Part shown: in pieces, positions 19,258-28,397 of the stretch | Numbering within the stretch: position 1 is the first letter of the stretch | Layout: each line of letters opens with the position of its first letter | From: WLND01 sp040398845 | GTDB lineage: Bacteria; Actinomycetota; Actinomycetes; S36-B12 | Assembly (NCBI GenBank): GCA_040398845.1 | Contig: JBBATH010000008.1 | Location: 1 to 64,000 of the forward strand | DNA: 64,000 nucleotides | Reading direction: 5' to 3' | Position numbers and translations under genes: made by a program | Notes under the pieces: model-generated | What the model saw: the letters and a program-made list of their open reading frames with translations, nothing else | Databases searched by the model: none | Told to the model about the DNA's origin: nothing

Positions 19258-19829
19258 GGCAGCAGTCCGTCGTCGAACCGGCGCATACGGTCGTACAGAG
19301 GCTCCCACTGGGCTATCCAGCCTTGTCCGGCGGCGCTCTCGAGCACCTGTCGGGTCGACCAGACGGCTAGGCAATCGGACGGATGCCCCTGGGCGCCCAG
19401 CCAGGTGAGTTCCGTCTTTGCACGGCGGCGGCCGTCGCTGTCGTCCATCAGGATGAACACGTTGTGCCCGGACTGCACGAGCACTGACGCATGCGCGATG
19501 ACAAGAATCTCGCCAAGGCTCTTGGAGTTCTGCATTCGATTGAATGCCGGCATGTCGGTAATCCGGCTGATGGCATCCTCGAACATGCGGTTGCTGATGA
19601 CGTCAGACAGCACAGTTATTCGGGAACTCGATACGAGCTTGTTCCATGTCGACTCCACAGGCGTCTGCTGAAAGCGAGTGTCCAGGCGGGCCTTTCCGAG
19701 AATCTCGCGTTCGACTCGCTCGGGTACATGGATGTTCGAGCCTTTGGCTGCAGCGACTTGTATGAGGATGTTCTGGTTGCTGGTTGCGAGGAAGTTCAGG
19801 GCAGGACCGGCATCGAGGAATATGGTCAC
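19251..19829 (-). CDS. PIN-domain-like protein (putative toxin)
   Basis: 192 residues with an N-terminal MTIFLDAGPALNFL, where the Asp fits the first PIN catalytic acid. VPERVEREILGKARLD, LGEILVIAHA and the late ILMDDSDGRRRAK supply the other acidic positions in PIN order. The protein is longer than VapC (about 130), so it is a divergent member. It is the last gene of a three-gene operon and overlaps the ImmA-like gene by four bases (ATGA). A role as an RNase held in check by the other two products is inferred. Confidence 0.65.
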   Translation of the reverse strand: MTIFLDAGPALNFLATSNQNILIQVAAAKGSNIHVPERVEREILGKARLDTRFQQTPVESTWNKLVSSSRITVLSDVISNRMFEDAISRITDMPAFNRMQNSKSLGEILVIAHASVLVQSGHNVFILMDDSDGRRRAKTELTWLGAQGHPSDCLAVWSTRQVLESAAGQGWIAQWEPLYDRMRRFDDGLLPR

Positions 19830-20623
19830 CGGCCGTCCGGAGCGTCAAAGATCGAGGCGGTCGAGTCCCAAGGGTCTGATTCGGTGGCCGGTGATTCGTC
19901 GGGAACTCCGAGTTCAGCTTCGAGTTCAGTGGGATCGCGGCGAAACCAGACGGCAAGCTCGTTGATGCTCAAGGCACCTGACTGGTAGGCGGCCACGGCT
20001 CGGGCAAGGAGTCCCTGCGGCGCTCGCGGTTCATCGCTCGCGGCGGCCAACTGGTCGTATCGATCCAGCCATCCGTGGACGGCAGCGAGCTGGCGGGTGG
20101 ACAGATTCATCCATGCTGTGCTTGTCCGTAAGGTGATGCGACCAGCGTTTCGAAGCTGGATGGCCGCGATGGCGGGTGACACCCCAAACGTCTGCACCAG
20201 GTCGGACAACTTCGACGTGTCCGACGTCTCCAGCGACGGGCCGTCCACCACGGCGCTGAGCGGAAGGAGCAGATGCCGACAGAAGGAATCCGCCTGAACT
20301 TCTGCATCGTTGCGGACGCCCGAGGGCAGTGTCTGTCCGCCGTCGAGGTCCCCGGCGAGTAGATGGCCCAGTTCGTGGATGACGGACGAACGTTGACGCA
20401 TGGGATGCGTATTCACGCTGACAGCGATGCATGCCCGCCCGCTGGCGGTGTCCTGCATCAACAGCCCATGCTCAGCGCTATCTGCCTTGACCGACATAAC
20501 GTCTACGCCTGTGGTGCGCTGCACGAACTCGAAGACATCTCCAATGGGAGTGCTTTCGCTCACGCCATTGTTGCGCCGGAACTCCTCGGCTCGCCCGCGA
20601 GCCAGGGCCTCATTGCTCGTCAC
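19826..20623 (-). CDS. ImmA/IrrE-family metallopeptidase
   Basis: 265 residues. The zinc motif HELGH is at residues 83-87, and VQADSFCRHLLLP near 110 supplies the third ligand region. ImmA/IrrE peptidases cleave partner XRE repressors in mobile elements and stress systems. Here the XRE gene directly precedes it with a four-base overlap and the PIN-like gene follows with another. The C-terminal 100 residues are helical and not recognised. It probably acts on the operon's own repressor (inference). Confidence 0.87.
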   Translation of the reverse strand: MTSNEALARGRAEEFRRNNGVSESTPIGDVFEFVQRTTGVDVMSVKADSAEHGLLMQDTASGRACIAVSVNTHPMRQRSSVIHELGHLLAGDLDGGQTLPSGVRNDAEVQADSFCRHLLLPLSAVVDGPSLETSDTSKLSDLVQTFGVSPAIAAIQLRNAGRITLRTSTAWMNLSTRQLAAVHGWLDRYDQLAAASDEPRAPQGLLARAVAAYQSGALSINELAVWFRRDPTELEAELGVPDESPATESDPWDSTASIFDAPDGR

Positions 20624-20961
20624 GGGGCCGAGAACCCCTGGCGGGCCAGGAATCCGTCGAGCTCGAAGTATGCATAGAGGTGGTATCGCAGCGTCGTCAT
20701 GTCTGCCTCACTGCCATCGGTCCGACCTGCGTAGCGCGTGCGATCGCCGACCTCGGCTAGTCCCGTGATTGCGCTCACCCTCACGCCGAAGGCCTCCGCA
20801 AGGAGCACGAGTTCGTCGGCTTTGAGTGGCCGTTCCCCATCCTCAATGCGCGAGTAGGTGGGCTGGGAGAGCCCGATCGCGCTTCCGGCAGCCTTCTGGG
20901 AGACGTGGACGCGTTCACGGGCAGCGCGAAGCCGTTCATTCAGGGGCAGGGTGGCGGTCAC
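20620..20961 (-). CDS. XRE-family repressor
   Basis: 113 residues. The HTH is VSQKAAGSAIGLSQPTYSRI followed by EDGERPLKADELVLLAEAF, a textbook Cro/C1 fold. The C-terminal tail YHLYAYFELDGFLARQG may be the peptidase or dimer contact. The start is GTG 20961 with GAGAAAGG seven bases upstream; both lie within the palindrome at 20959-20989, so the protein probably represses its own operon. Confidence 0.87.
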   Translation of the reverse strand: MTATLPLNERLRAARERVHVSQKAAGSAIGLSQPTYSRIEDGERPLKADELVLLAEAFGVRVSAITGLAEVGDRTRYAGRTDGSEADMTTLRYHLYAYFELDGFLARQGFSAP

Positions 20962-20989
20962 TGAATAGCCTTTCTCTCACTATTCAGTG
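20959..20989. promoter_or_regulatory. Palindromic operator of the XRE-ImmA-PIN operon
   Basis: CACTGAATAG at 20959-20968 and CTATTCAGTG at 20980-20989 form a perfect 10-base inverted repeat with an 11-base gap. The gap holds the Shine-Dalgarno of the XRE gene and the left arm contains its GTG start. Binding would block transcription or initiation. Confidence 0.7.
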
Positions 20990-21031
20990 TGTCGGACCGC
21001 TCGGGAAAAGGCAAGACGGTGCGGAGGCAGA

Positions 21032-24000
21032 TCACATGCCAGCGAGTACCGCCAGCAGCTCCTCTGCGTAGACCTTTGGCGACTTGCGCTCGAGGTAGTC
21101 CACACGCTGCGTCTCGATCACCTCGCGGTCGGCCGGGTGGGCCAGCCGGTATTCGATCGCCTCGGCCACCATGAGGGGGCTCGCCTCATCGGGCAGGCGG
21201 TCGATGTAAGCGGGCGTGTCCACGTCTATCGCAAGGCCTCGACTCGCGATAGACGGGGTACCAAAGGCTGCAAGGTCACTGAGGGGTCCGCTCACTCCGA
21301 GCAGTGGGCTCACCCGCAGTTGCACGCCAAGATCGACGGCCAGCAGGTAGTCGCGGAACTGCTCCTCGTCCAAGAACCCGGTTATCTCAAACTCCACGAT
21401 CCCCGCCTCGACGGCGCGCTTTGTCAGCATCTCGGCCATCTGTGGGCTCGCAGCCCCGGCTAGGTGCAGGGAGACAGGCAAACCCCACTGGGCCAGCCAG
21501 GCTGCCGCCTCGATGACGACGTCAACCATCTTCGTCCGCACGTCAACGAATCCGAAACTCGCAATATGCGCCAGATCGTCACTGAACCCCAGCCGCCTGC
21601 GGGCGTCACGGCGCACCTCGTCGGTCACCGCGGCCGTTCGCGGCACTCGCTGATTGGCGAATGGCAGGACGAATAGACGAATGCCCGTCTCCTGCTCGAT
21701 GCGGGGGGCAGCGGACGGGGAGTGCATGACAAGCGCCTTCGCGCGGTGGGCGATCTCCCAGAAGCCCATGTTCTGAAGCAGTCGCATGTCGTCGATCTGC
21801 TCGGTGAGACTCGGCACAAGCATCCGATGATCCGTCCCTCGGGTCATCACCTGTTCGACGCCACCGATGCCCCGCATCGCCATATAAAGCTCGACCATGC
21901 GCGTGTCGTGCAGTACCGCCACGGTGTCGATCGACTTCATGACCTCGAGGAACGGCACATGGAAGTGGCTGTTGCCGAGCACGGTAACGAACGATTCGAA
22001 GTCGCCGCCCCCCGCACTGCCCTGCGCGATGACGCTGTCGATGCTCTCGTGCTTGATGTGATCGGGTACCTGCGCATCAGAGGTCGTGAACAGCGTCAGG
22101 TCGCAGAGGTTGTTCAGCTCATCGGCGATCGCACCGCTGAAATCGGCGATCCCGGATTTCTGCGGGGGGAAGGGGGTAGCGAGGGCCACCTTAAAGTCGC
22201 TCCCAGTGAGATGAAGGCGCTCGGGGGGTAGTGCGACAACCGACGTGCCGAGACGTGCCAAGGTTCGCTCGGCAATGACACGCTCGAGATCACCATGCTG
22301 GTGTTCCGCCAGCCGCGCCTGCTGACGGGCGAACCCGCGCCTCGAGCCGCTGTACTTGCGAATGGCACGAGCCAGTTTGCGGATGCTCCTCGGGTCGACC
22401 AGGTAGGAGCCTCGGCCGATGAGCTCCCGGTGGGCCGGGATGTCCGCCGCGACAACGTTGGCACCGCAGTTGATCGCCTCAATGACCGGCAGGGAGAGGC
22501 CCTCGTCGAAGGATGCGACGACGACGAGGCTCGCTGAATTCAGCGTCTCGTGCAGTTCGGAGTCGCTCATGCGGCCCGCTGTAATCGCCTCGCCCGGGCG
22601 CATGGCGGCGTGAATGCTCCAGTGGTGGACGCGGGTGCCCTGGCCGGCCATGCCGATGACGAGGACGCTGCGAGGCTCGTCGCCGCCTGCGGTCGCGACG
22701 CCAATGGCGGCGAGGGCGCCATACGTGTTCTTTCGGCCCTCATCGCCAGTCATCACGACAATGGGACCCGTCGGTTGCCCCTCATGCGACGCGCTGACTG
22801 CAGAGACTCCGGACGGCCAGGCGACCTGAGAATTGGCCGGTTGCCGCCCGATGACCGCGGGCAGCTCGTCCTTCACAAGGTGCGAGATGCAGATGAATTC
22901 GTCATAGCCCCGCAGGGCATCGAGTCCGGCGGCATACTCCGCGCGCGCGGCGGCATGACGCAGGTAGATGGTCGGGTAATGCATCGGGATGAAGTCGAAG
23001 ACGATGGCGATCTTGTGGGCCGTGCTGTGGAGGATCGGGATAAACGGCTCAGGGCTGGCGGTGAGCGGCGACGGCTCGATGAGCACCGAGAATCCCGGCA
23101 CGTTCGCCTCGGTCACGCGAGTGACCTGCAGGCAGGAACCCGCAAGATCATCGGGCAGACGCTCAAGTCCCCTATCAACGAGGAGCACGACCTTCTCGTC
23201 GCCGAGCGCCGCGCGAATGCCGAGCAGCGCACTGCTCGCGAACCGGCCGATGCCGCGGGCGCCGAAGGCGGCACTCTGCAGGCTGCGGGCATCGAAGAGT
23301 ACCCGATTGCCGATGGCGGCCGTGAGTGAATCGGGCGGCGAGGCGAGGCGCATGCGGGTGCGCAGGGCCGCCATGAGGCGTCCGAGCTCATCGTCGTGAT
23401 TGTCAGTGCGTCGGTCTAGGGTCGCGTCATCGTCATAGGGGCCGGCGTCGAGCCACTCGGCGACGTCCAGGACATCCTGCGAGGAGAGGGGGACCAGACT
23501 GAAGCCACCACGTGAAGGGTCGGCCTTGCCGGCGCGCGCGCCCGGGAGGGCGGGCATGCCCTCGGAGGTGATCCAGTCGACAGACTCGGCAGGGGCCTTG
23601 CCGAGGTAGCCCGGGTCGACGAGATTCGGGAAGTTCGCGGTGACGTGACGTAGGTGACGCTCACGGATTACCACGCGCTGCAGCGGGCCGGGAGTCTTGA
23701 GGATTGCCAGGCGCACCGCATGCTGGGCAAGCCGAACGGCCTTGCCTGCCTTCCGGATATAGCGCCAACTCCTCGATCCCTCAACGCTCGCAAGTGCAGT
23801 GCGCAGTTCAAGGATCTGCTTCTCGTACTCACCCGCAGGCACAGCGCCGCGGATGTCGTTGAGGATGAGCTCGCGCTGCCAGGCACGCCGGGCGTGCGCA
23901 CGATCGCGGGCTTTCGCGAGGTCGGATTGATCGGCCTGCACCCAGCCGTGCATGCCGGCGTCGAGTGAATTGAACGGGGTCGAGACGGCCGAGACCAAGT

Positions 24001-24673
24001 CATCGTGCTCGGAGGCCACGTACCAGCGGTTCACGCCGTCGAAGGCGGCAAGCACGTAGCCCCGGCGCAGCAACTGCGGCTCCCAGACCTGATGGCTGGG
24101 CTCCTCCGTACCCGCGTGCACCGCCTCGATGCACATGACCCACGGCCGGTAGGCGCGCAGCGAGAACCCGTTGAGTACCAACGCCTCGGCACCCTCCACG
24201 TCGATCGACATGAAGTGGATCTCGGGGCCGATCAGGCACTCCTCGAGGATGGAGTCGAGCCGGCGGGCCACCACCGTGACCGCGACGGTCTCGAAGCCGC
24301 GGCTCGCAGCCGCCTCCGCCTCGCCCGTGTTCAGCGTTCCGAGGCCCGTGCCAGGGACCGTGTTGAAGGTGAGCGTGCCATCTGAGTCGCTCGCCGCGCA
24401 TTCGACAACGGTGTCTCCTGGCCGGAGGGTGCGAAGGTCGCGGGCGAGCGCTGGATCGGCCTCAATGAGCAGGCCGCGCCAGCCGAGGTCATACAGGCTC
24501 GCGGTGATCGACAGGTGCCGCGGCTCATTCGCGCCGACATCGACATAAGTGAGGCCATCGCCCCGCTCGAGCGGCGGATCCTGCTGCATATGGAAGGCGC
24601 GCCAGACGCGGATGTCTTCGGCATTCTGGGCGTACGACACCTTCGGCTCCACGCCGCCAAGACTAGACGTCAA
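21032..24673 (-). CDS. Tri-modular FkbM methyltransferase / GT4 / GT4 protein
   Basis: About 1213 residues. An N-terminal FkbM methyltransferase begins KVSYAQNAEDIRVWRAF, with motif I YVDVGANEP (about 43-51) and FMSIDVEGAE. After a linker with SRSWRYIRKAG comes a GT4 domain (about 455-800) with GARGIGRFASSALLGI and FDEGLSLPVIEAINCGANVV. A second GT4 domain (about 828-1213) opens KVALATPFPPQKSGIADFSG and has GVSGPLSDLAAFGTPSIAS. I chose TTG 24673 because conserved sequence starts just inside it; GTG 24652 is an alternative, and the open frame further upstream shows no conserved features. One polypeptide could add two sugars and methylate the product. Confidence 0.85.
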   Translation of the reverse strand: MTSSLGGVEPKVSYAQNAEDIRVWRAFHMQQDPPLERGDGLTYVDVGANEPRHLSITASLYDLGWRGLLIEADPALARDLRTLRPGDTVVECAASDSDGTLTFNTVPGTGLGTLNTGEAEAAASRGFETVAVTVVARRLDSILEECLIGPEIHFMSIDVEGAEALVLNGFSLRAYRPWVMCIEAVHAGTEEPSHQVWEPQLLRRGYVLAAFDGVNRWYVASEHDDLVSAVSTPFNSLDAGMHGWVQADQSDLAKARDRAHARRAWQRELILNDIRGAVPAGEYEKQILELRTALASVEGSRSWRYIRKAGKAVRLAQHAVRLAILKTPGPLQRVVIRERHLRHVTANFPNLVDPGYLGKAPAESVDWITSEGMPALPGARAGKADPSRGGFSLVPLSSQDVLDVAEWLDAGPYDDDATLDRRTDNHDDELGRLMAALRTRMRLASPPDSLTAAIGNRVLFDARSLQSAAFGARGIGRFASSALLGIRAALGDEKVVLLVDRGLERLPDDLAGSCLQVTRVTEANVPGFSVLIEPSPLTASPEPFIPILHSTAHKIAIVFDFIPMHYPTIYLRHAAARAEYAAGLDALRGYDEFICISHLVKDELPAVIGRQPANSQVAWPSGVSAVSASHEGQPTGPIVVMTGDEGRKNTYGALAAIGVATAGGDEPRSVLVIGMAGQGTRVHHWSIHAAMRPGEAITAGRMSDSELHETLNSASLVVVASFDEGLSLPVIEAINCGANVVAADIPAHRELIGRGSYLVDPRSIRKLARAIRKYSGSRRGFARQQARLAEHQHGDLERVIAERTLARLGTSVVALPPERLHLTGSDFKVALATPFPPQKSGIADFSGAIADELNNLCDLTLFTTSDAQVPDHIKHESIDSVIAQGSAGGGDFESFVTVLGNSHFHVPFLEVMKSIDTVAVLHDTRMVELYMAMRGIGGVEQVMTRGTDHRMLVPSLTEQIDDMRLLQNMGFWEIAHRAKALVMHSPSAAPRIEQETGIRLFVLPFANQRVPRTAAVTDEVRRDARRRLGFSDDLAHIASFGFVDVRTKMVDVVIEAAAWLAQWGLPVSLHLAGAASPQMAEMLTKRAVEAGIVEFEITGFLDEEQFRDYLLAVDLGVQLRVSPLLGVSGPLSDLAAFGTPSIASRGLAIDVDTPAYIDRLPDEASPLMVAEAIEYRLAHPADREVIETQRVDYLERKSPKVYAEELLAVLAGM

Positions 24674-25217
24674 GGATGCCCAGCCCCTCGGCTCCGCGAG
24701 GGCACCGCGCGGCGCCAACCGTCGCTCACGAATGATCAGGTTTCTGACGCACCGTGTGAGGCGTTGAAATGCTGCAGCTATGTCTGCCGAATCTCGTGCA
24801 TGTGCAATCGAATGGATCAAGCCATTGTTCGAATCCCGAGCGTGCCCGTCGCGGTGAAGGCCGAGGCCGGGCTCGCCGCGGTCCGCCCGATCACCGAAGC
24901 TGAGGGCTACGAGCAGATTGCCGCCCAGTACGCCGGGCATGCCGACGCTCGTCGCCGCATGTCTCGCCGTCGCGCCCCCGCCTGGTCGGACGAACCGTGA
25001 GCGTGCTCGTCGTCAAGTTCACGACATCGACCAAGCCAGCCATCAATGATGGATTGAACGCCGCACCCGCATGACGACCCACGTCCGCTGCCGCGCCTCA
25101 TTGACAGGCAGACCGCCGCGCGCGCAGAATGTCACTGCCGGTCCATCGCGGTGGGTTCGGAAGTGAGCCTCGGGAGTTCCTGTCGGATGACGGGGCCCGA
25201 GGCTTCGCGCTTCCCTA
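24674..25217. other. 544-base gap without a recognised gene
   Basis: The gap lies between the tri-modular protein and the DUF3800 gene. On the plus strand a short frame 24812-25000 (62 codons) is followed, through a GTGA overlap, by a 24-codon frame (24998-25072) beginning VSVLVV. That arrangement resembles the start of a toxin-antitoxin pair cut short, but neither product is recognisable, so I do not call genes. The minus-strand promoter of the large gene should lie near 24680-24800, but no convincing boxes were seen. Confidence 0.35.
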
Positions 25218-25790
25218 TCAGCCTTCCATTCGGATTAGTTGGACGGAATCGTCAGCGGACAAGGCTCTCCAGTGCTCGCCATCACCACGGTGGACTGCGT
25301 GAATCGCTCCACACACGGCGTCAGGAATCCACAACAAGGATTCGCTCGGCCCGGGCAAGTGATCGATGCGCACATCGCTTCCGATGAGACGTTGCGAGCG
25401 CAAGGCGTCCAGCAACCGACGATCTCGGTTGTTGTCCGCCCCACCTCGAGATTCCAGGGTGACAGAGGTAGCGCCGAGTGAACTCAATTCGAAGAGCAGT
25501 CGCGTCAGGCAAAGTCGCCTCTGACGTTCTTGGCGCTCTCGTAAAGCGGCGGGCCGCGTCACCACGATATGTCGGACTCGTAGCGAGGCCACGGCTTCGA
25601 TGATCGAGCGCCTTCTGCCGCGACTTTCCTCCCGCCAGTGAAGTTTCTGTGACCCTCCCAGACGCAAGGATTCCATTACTGCTCGGCATCGATCAAGACT
25701 CAAGTCGGACAGGACGACAGCCGCCATGGTGTAGGCACCGGGGCCTTCGTCACTTGATGCCGTGTGGGATTCGTCCAAGAAGGCAAACAA
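25218..25790 (-). CDS. DUF3800-like protein
   Basis: About 190 residues. It begins LFAFLDESHTASSDEGPGAYTMAAVV, where FLDES is the first acidic motif of the DUF3800 family, proposed to have an RNase H-like fold. TLESRGGADNNRDRRLLDAL in the middle supplies another acidic position, and LLWIPDAVCGAIHAVHRGD fits the C-terminal Asp region. I chose TTG 25790 because GAGGAG (25798-25803) lies seven bases upstream; ATG 25832 is the nearest alternative. It sits among decayed toxin genes and may itself belong to a defence or toxin module. Confidence 0.65.
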   Translation of the reverse strand: MFAFLDESHTASSDEGPGAYTMAAVVLSDLSLDRCRAVMESLRLGGSQKLHWREESRGRRRSIIEAVASLRVRHIVVTRPAALRERQERQRRLCLTRLLFELSSLGATSVTLESRGGADNNRDRRLLDALRSQRLIGSDVRIDHLPGPSESLLWIPDAVCGAIHAVHRGDGEHWRALSADDSVQLIRMEG

Positions 25791-25849
25791 GGTCTGGCTC
25801 CTCGCTGGTCGCACCGCCGATGCCCGCATCAAACTACTTTCGCTGCCGC

Positions 25850-25912
25850 TCGACAGCCGCGGTGCGGGCGATTGGGGATAGTGACCTCGCCATGCTCATC
25901 CCAACCCCGGGG
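25850..25912 (-). pseudogene. Remnant of a second hipB-like 3' end
   Basis: About 60 bases match the 3' end of the intact hipB (27104-27166): on the minus strand it reads LGMSMARSLSPIARTAAVERQ, against LGMAMSVATSRSPIDLAAIVERH in hipB. Nothing else of this copy remains. It shows that a second hipBA-like module once lay here or that the end was duplicated. Confidence 0.6.
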
Positions 25913-25927
25913 GTGTTGTCTACCGAT

Positions 25928-27115
25928 TCAGTCGACAACCTTGATCCGGAGGCTCTGGTGGTACTTCCCCAAGAGGTGCTCCCAGTCGACGGTCGGCTCA
26001 ACTCCAGACTCCACGGTGATCGCCTTGGCGGCCGTCGTCAGGGCCATCGGCACTTGGCCAAGGATCACGCGCAACCGGTCGAGCGCCATGCCCGGATCAA
26101 GGCCGAGGTTTTGCGCACACGCAGTCCAGTCGGTCTCACCAACTCGAGTGAATGCATCATTGCTGCCAATCCGCATCGCTGAGTGCAGATTGCTCAGACC
26201 GGCAAACCTCGCGCCATCAGGTCTCGTGAACGGAAGTGCGCTGTTGAGGTCATAGAGGGGAGCAAGGGTCGAGGCACCTCCTGATAGAAGGATCGAGTGG
26301 TTGCGTGCGTGGACGACGCCGAGGCCTCAGGTGAGAGCGATGCGAGAAGGCCACTCATTCGCTTCACACCCGGGCCACCCTGCTGCTCATACTTCTGCCA
26401 GGCGGGCACGCCCAACGCCTGGCACAGGTCCTCCTGATGAACGCGAACGATGCGTCCGGACGCATCGCGAACTCGGTCGTAACGTTCGGTAGCGAAGGCG
26501 TGACTGCCGTCCGGCAAGGCGAGGAGGGAAGAACCCGCGACCGACATGCCCAGCAGTCGCGCTCCCCGTGTCACGACCGCCTCGTGCAGATCGAAGTCGC
26601 CGAAACCGGGGATCGCCGGCTTGAGAATGTGGGTGGTCGGCTCAATGCCCCACGGAATGCCCCAGCGTCCGTCCTCGGATCGAAGTGCCAGCTTCGCTTG
26701 AGCGCCCGCGAGGCTCCAGCGCCCATGCGGGTATTCCCGACCACTCCGGCTCTGCGAGTTGGTCAACGAGGCCAAGCGTCTTGCCACCTCATCGAGGGAG
26801 ATCCACTCGACTCCGCCATTACCAGTCGGCGGGTTCCCCTGATGGCGGACCCTGACGGCGCCGGGCAGATCATCACCAACGTGGGCGAGCAGGCCGAGGA
26901 CATCGCGGGTCGACGTTGCCGGATTGCTGATGCAGCACAGTCAACGGCAGTGATCGAAAGAGCGGAGTCGCATCCGACCGGCTCGCATAGTCCGGGAGGT
27001 ATGCAAGGGTCAGCACACCGTCCGATCGCCTGCCGAGCATCGCAACCTCGTCATCGCCGATAAGGACGAGCATGTCGTCAGACACCCCCATCACCTCCGC
27101 GGTGCCGCTCGACAA
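25928..27115 (-). pseudogene. hipA: Decayed hipA kinase (frameshifts and deletions)
   Basis: Three pieces in different frames together make a HipA. The N-terminal part (27115 to about 26910) codes LIGDDEVAMLGRR and SDATPLFRSLPLTV. After a frame change it continues LLAHVGDDLPGAVRVR, GGVEWISLDEVARRL, FSLAGAQAK-like WSLAGAQAKLALR, and THILKPAIPGFGDFDLHE up to GGPGVKRMSGLLASL. After a second break near 26310-26330 the frame codes ARNHSILLSGGASTLAPLYDLNSALPF and ends at 25928. The expected stretch before ARN, holding the catalytic GGTDAH, is missing, as is the N-terminal LLPEG region. The kinase must be inactive. It overlaps the 3' end of hipB. Confidence 0.8.
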
Positions 27116-27347
27116 TCGCGGCGAGATCGATTGGGGATCGTGACGTCGCCACGCTCATCGCCATGCCGAGGGCGCTCAGGGCCCGGAGCACCAGTTGCAC
27201 CTCGACGCGGCCGTTGCCCTGCTCGACTCGAACGACCCAGTCACGACTCACTCCGGCTGCATCGGCCAACTGCTGCTGGGTCCAACCCCGCTCCTTGCGC
27301 GCCGAGTGAAGGACCCGGCCGATGTCGGCGGCGGCGTCGATCCTCAT
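27078..27347 (-). CDS. hipB: HipB-like XRE antitoxin
   Basis: 89 residues. The HTH reads WTQQQLADAAGVSRDWVVRVEQG (about 21-43), then VEVQLVLRALSALGMAMSV, as in HipB. The GGAGGT near its 3' end serves the hipA start downstream. The antitoxin frame is intact although the kinase gene is broken, so it may persist as a free-standing regulator. The start is taken as ATG 27347. Confidence 0.8.
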   Translation of the reverse strand: MRIDAAADIGRVLHSARKERGWTQQQLADAAGVSRDWVVRVEQGNGRVEVQLVLRALSALGMAMSVATSRSPIDLAAIVERHRGGDGGV

Positions 27348-27412
27348 TGCTGCTCCCCACTCGGCTGGAAATGTCGTCGAACGCCATCATCGTATGCTTT
27401 GTCGGCGTTCGC

Positions 27413-28390
27413 CTACGTCTCGCGCCAGAGAGCATTGGGGTCGACGAGCAGTTCTCGATCAAAGTCGACCATCGCCTGCACCATCTCGGCGAATGACTTG
27501 GTGTGCTGCCAGCCGAGATCGCGATAGGCCGCGCTGCTGTCGCCCTTGAGGACGACCGGGTCGCTGTCGCGCTTGAGGTCCTCGCGAACGGTGACGTGAT
27601 CGGCCCAGTTGTCGATGCCGACGGCTTCGAAGGCCAGATCGAGGAACTCACCAAGTTGATGGGTCTGGCCGGTGGCGAGGATGAAGTCGCGGGGCTCGGC
27701 GGCGCGCATCATCAACTGCATGCCGCGCACGTAGTCGGGCGCCCAGCCCCAGTCGCGCGAAACATCGAGGTTGCCGAGCTCGAGGCCCTCCTGCAGGCCG
27801 GCTGCAATTCGGGCCACGCCTTCGGTGATGCGCCGGGTGACGAAACCGCTGCCACGCAGGGGGGATTCATGGTTGTAGAGGATGGCCGCCGAAGCGTGCA
27901 CCCCATGATCTGAGCGGTACTGGGCGATGAGATCCATCGCCTCCGCCTTGGCCTTTGCGTAGGGACTGTACGGCGCTCGGGGGGTCGCTTCGTTCTGCGG
28001 CGCGACGTCGGTCTTCTCAAAAATGGTTCCTGACGAGGCCTGCACGAGCCGTCCATGGCCCGGATTCTCGGCGAGTGCCTCCAGAATCGTCCGTACTGCT
28101 CCGACATTGACCGCGTGGGTGCCAACCGGGTCATTGAAGGATTCGACGATCGAGCTGATGCCACCAAGGTTGTAGATCTCATCTGCTGAAACATCCGCGA
28201 GCGCCTTGCGAAGCAGCGCCGAATCGCTCAGGTCGCATTCGATGACCTGAACGGCCGGCGCATAACGCAGGAGGAAGGACGTGTCAGTGCCCGGCTTGAC
28301 GAGGCCGACGACTTCGGCGCCCGAGGCAAGCAGGTCCTGCGACAGCAGGATGCCGTCCTGTCCGGCAGCGCCGGTGATGAGAGCGCGCAT
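27413..28390 (-). CDS. GDP-mannose dehydratase-family NAD(P)-dependent epimerase/reductase
   Basis: A 325-residue extended short-chain dehydrogenase. The cofactor loop is ITGAAGQDGILLSQDLL, as in GDP-mannose 4,6-dehydratases. YNLGGISSIVESFNDP, ASSGTIFEK and YSPYAKAKAEAMDLI give the Ser/Thr, Tyr and Lys catalytic set. NHESPLRGSGFVTRRITEGVARI and GNLDVSRDWGWAPDYVRGM are shared with gmd. Since a true gmd lies seven bases upstream in the same operon, this is probably the second-step enzyme, for example a GDP-4-keto-6-deoxymannose reductase or epimerase. The exact product cannot be read from sequence. Confidence 0.8.
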   Translation of the reverse strand: MRALITGAAGQDGILLSQDLLASGAEVVGLVKPGTDTSFLLRYAPAVQVIECDLSDSALLRKALADVSADEIYNLGGISSIVESFNDPVGTHAVNVGAVRTILEALAENPGHGRLVQASSGTIFEKTDVAPQNEATPRAPYSPYAKAKAEAMDLIAQYRSDHGVHASAAILYNHESPLRGSGFVTRRITEGVARIAAGLQEGLELGNLDVSRDWGWAPDYVRGMQLMMRAAEPRDFILATGQTHQLGEFLDLAFEAVGIDNWADHVTVREDLKRDSDPVVLKGDSSAAYRDLGWQHTKSFAEMVQAMVDFDRELLVDPNALWRET

Positions 28391-28397
28391 TCAGGAC

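Noticed and set aside
24674..24940. N-terminal extension of the tri-modular protein
   Set aside because: The extra residues resemble no part of FkbM proteins, and the conserved start lies at about 24640-24673.
24812..25072. Two short overlapping plus-strand frames
   Set aside because: The GTGA overlap recalls a toxin-antitoxin start, but neither frame has a recognisable domain or a Shine-Dalgarno site.
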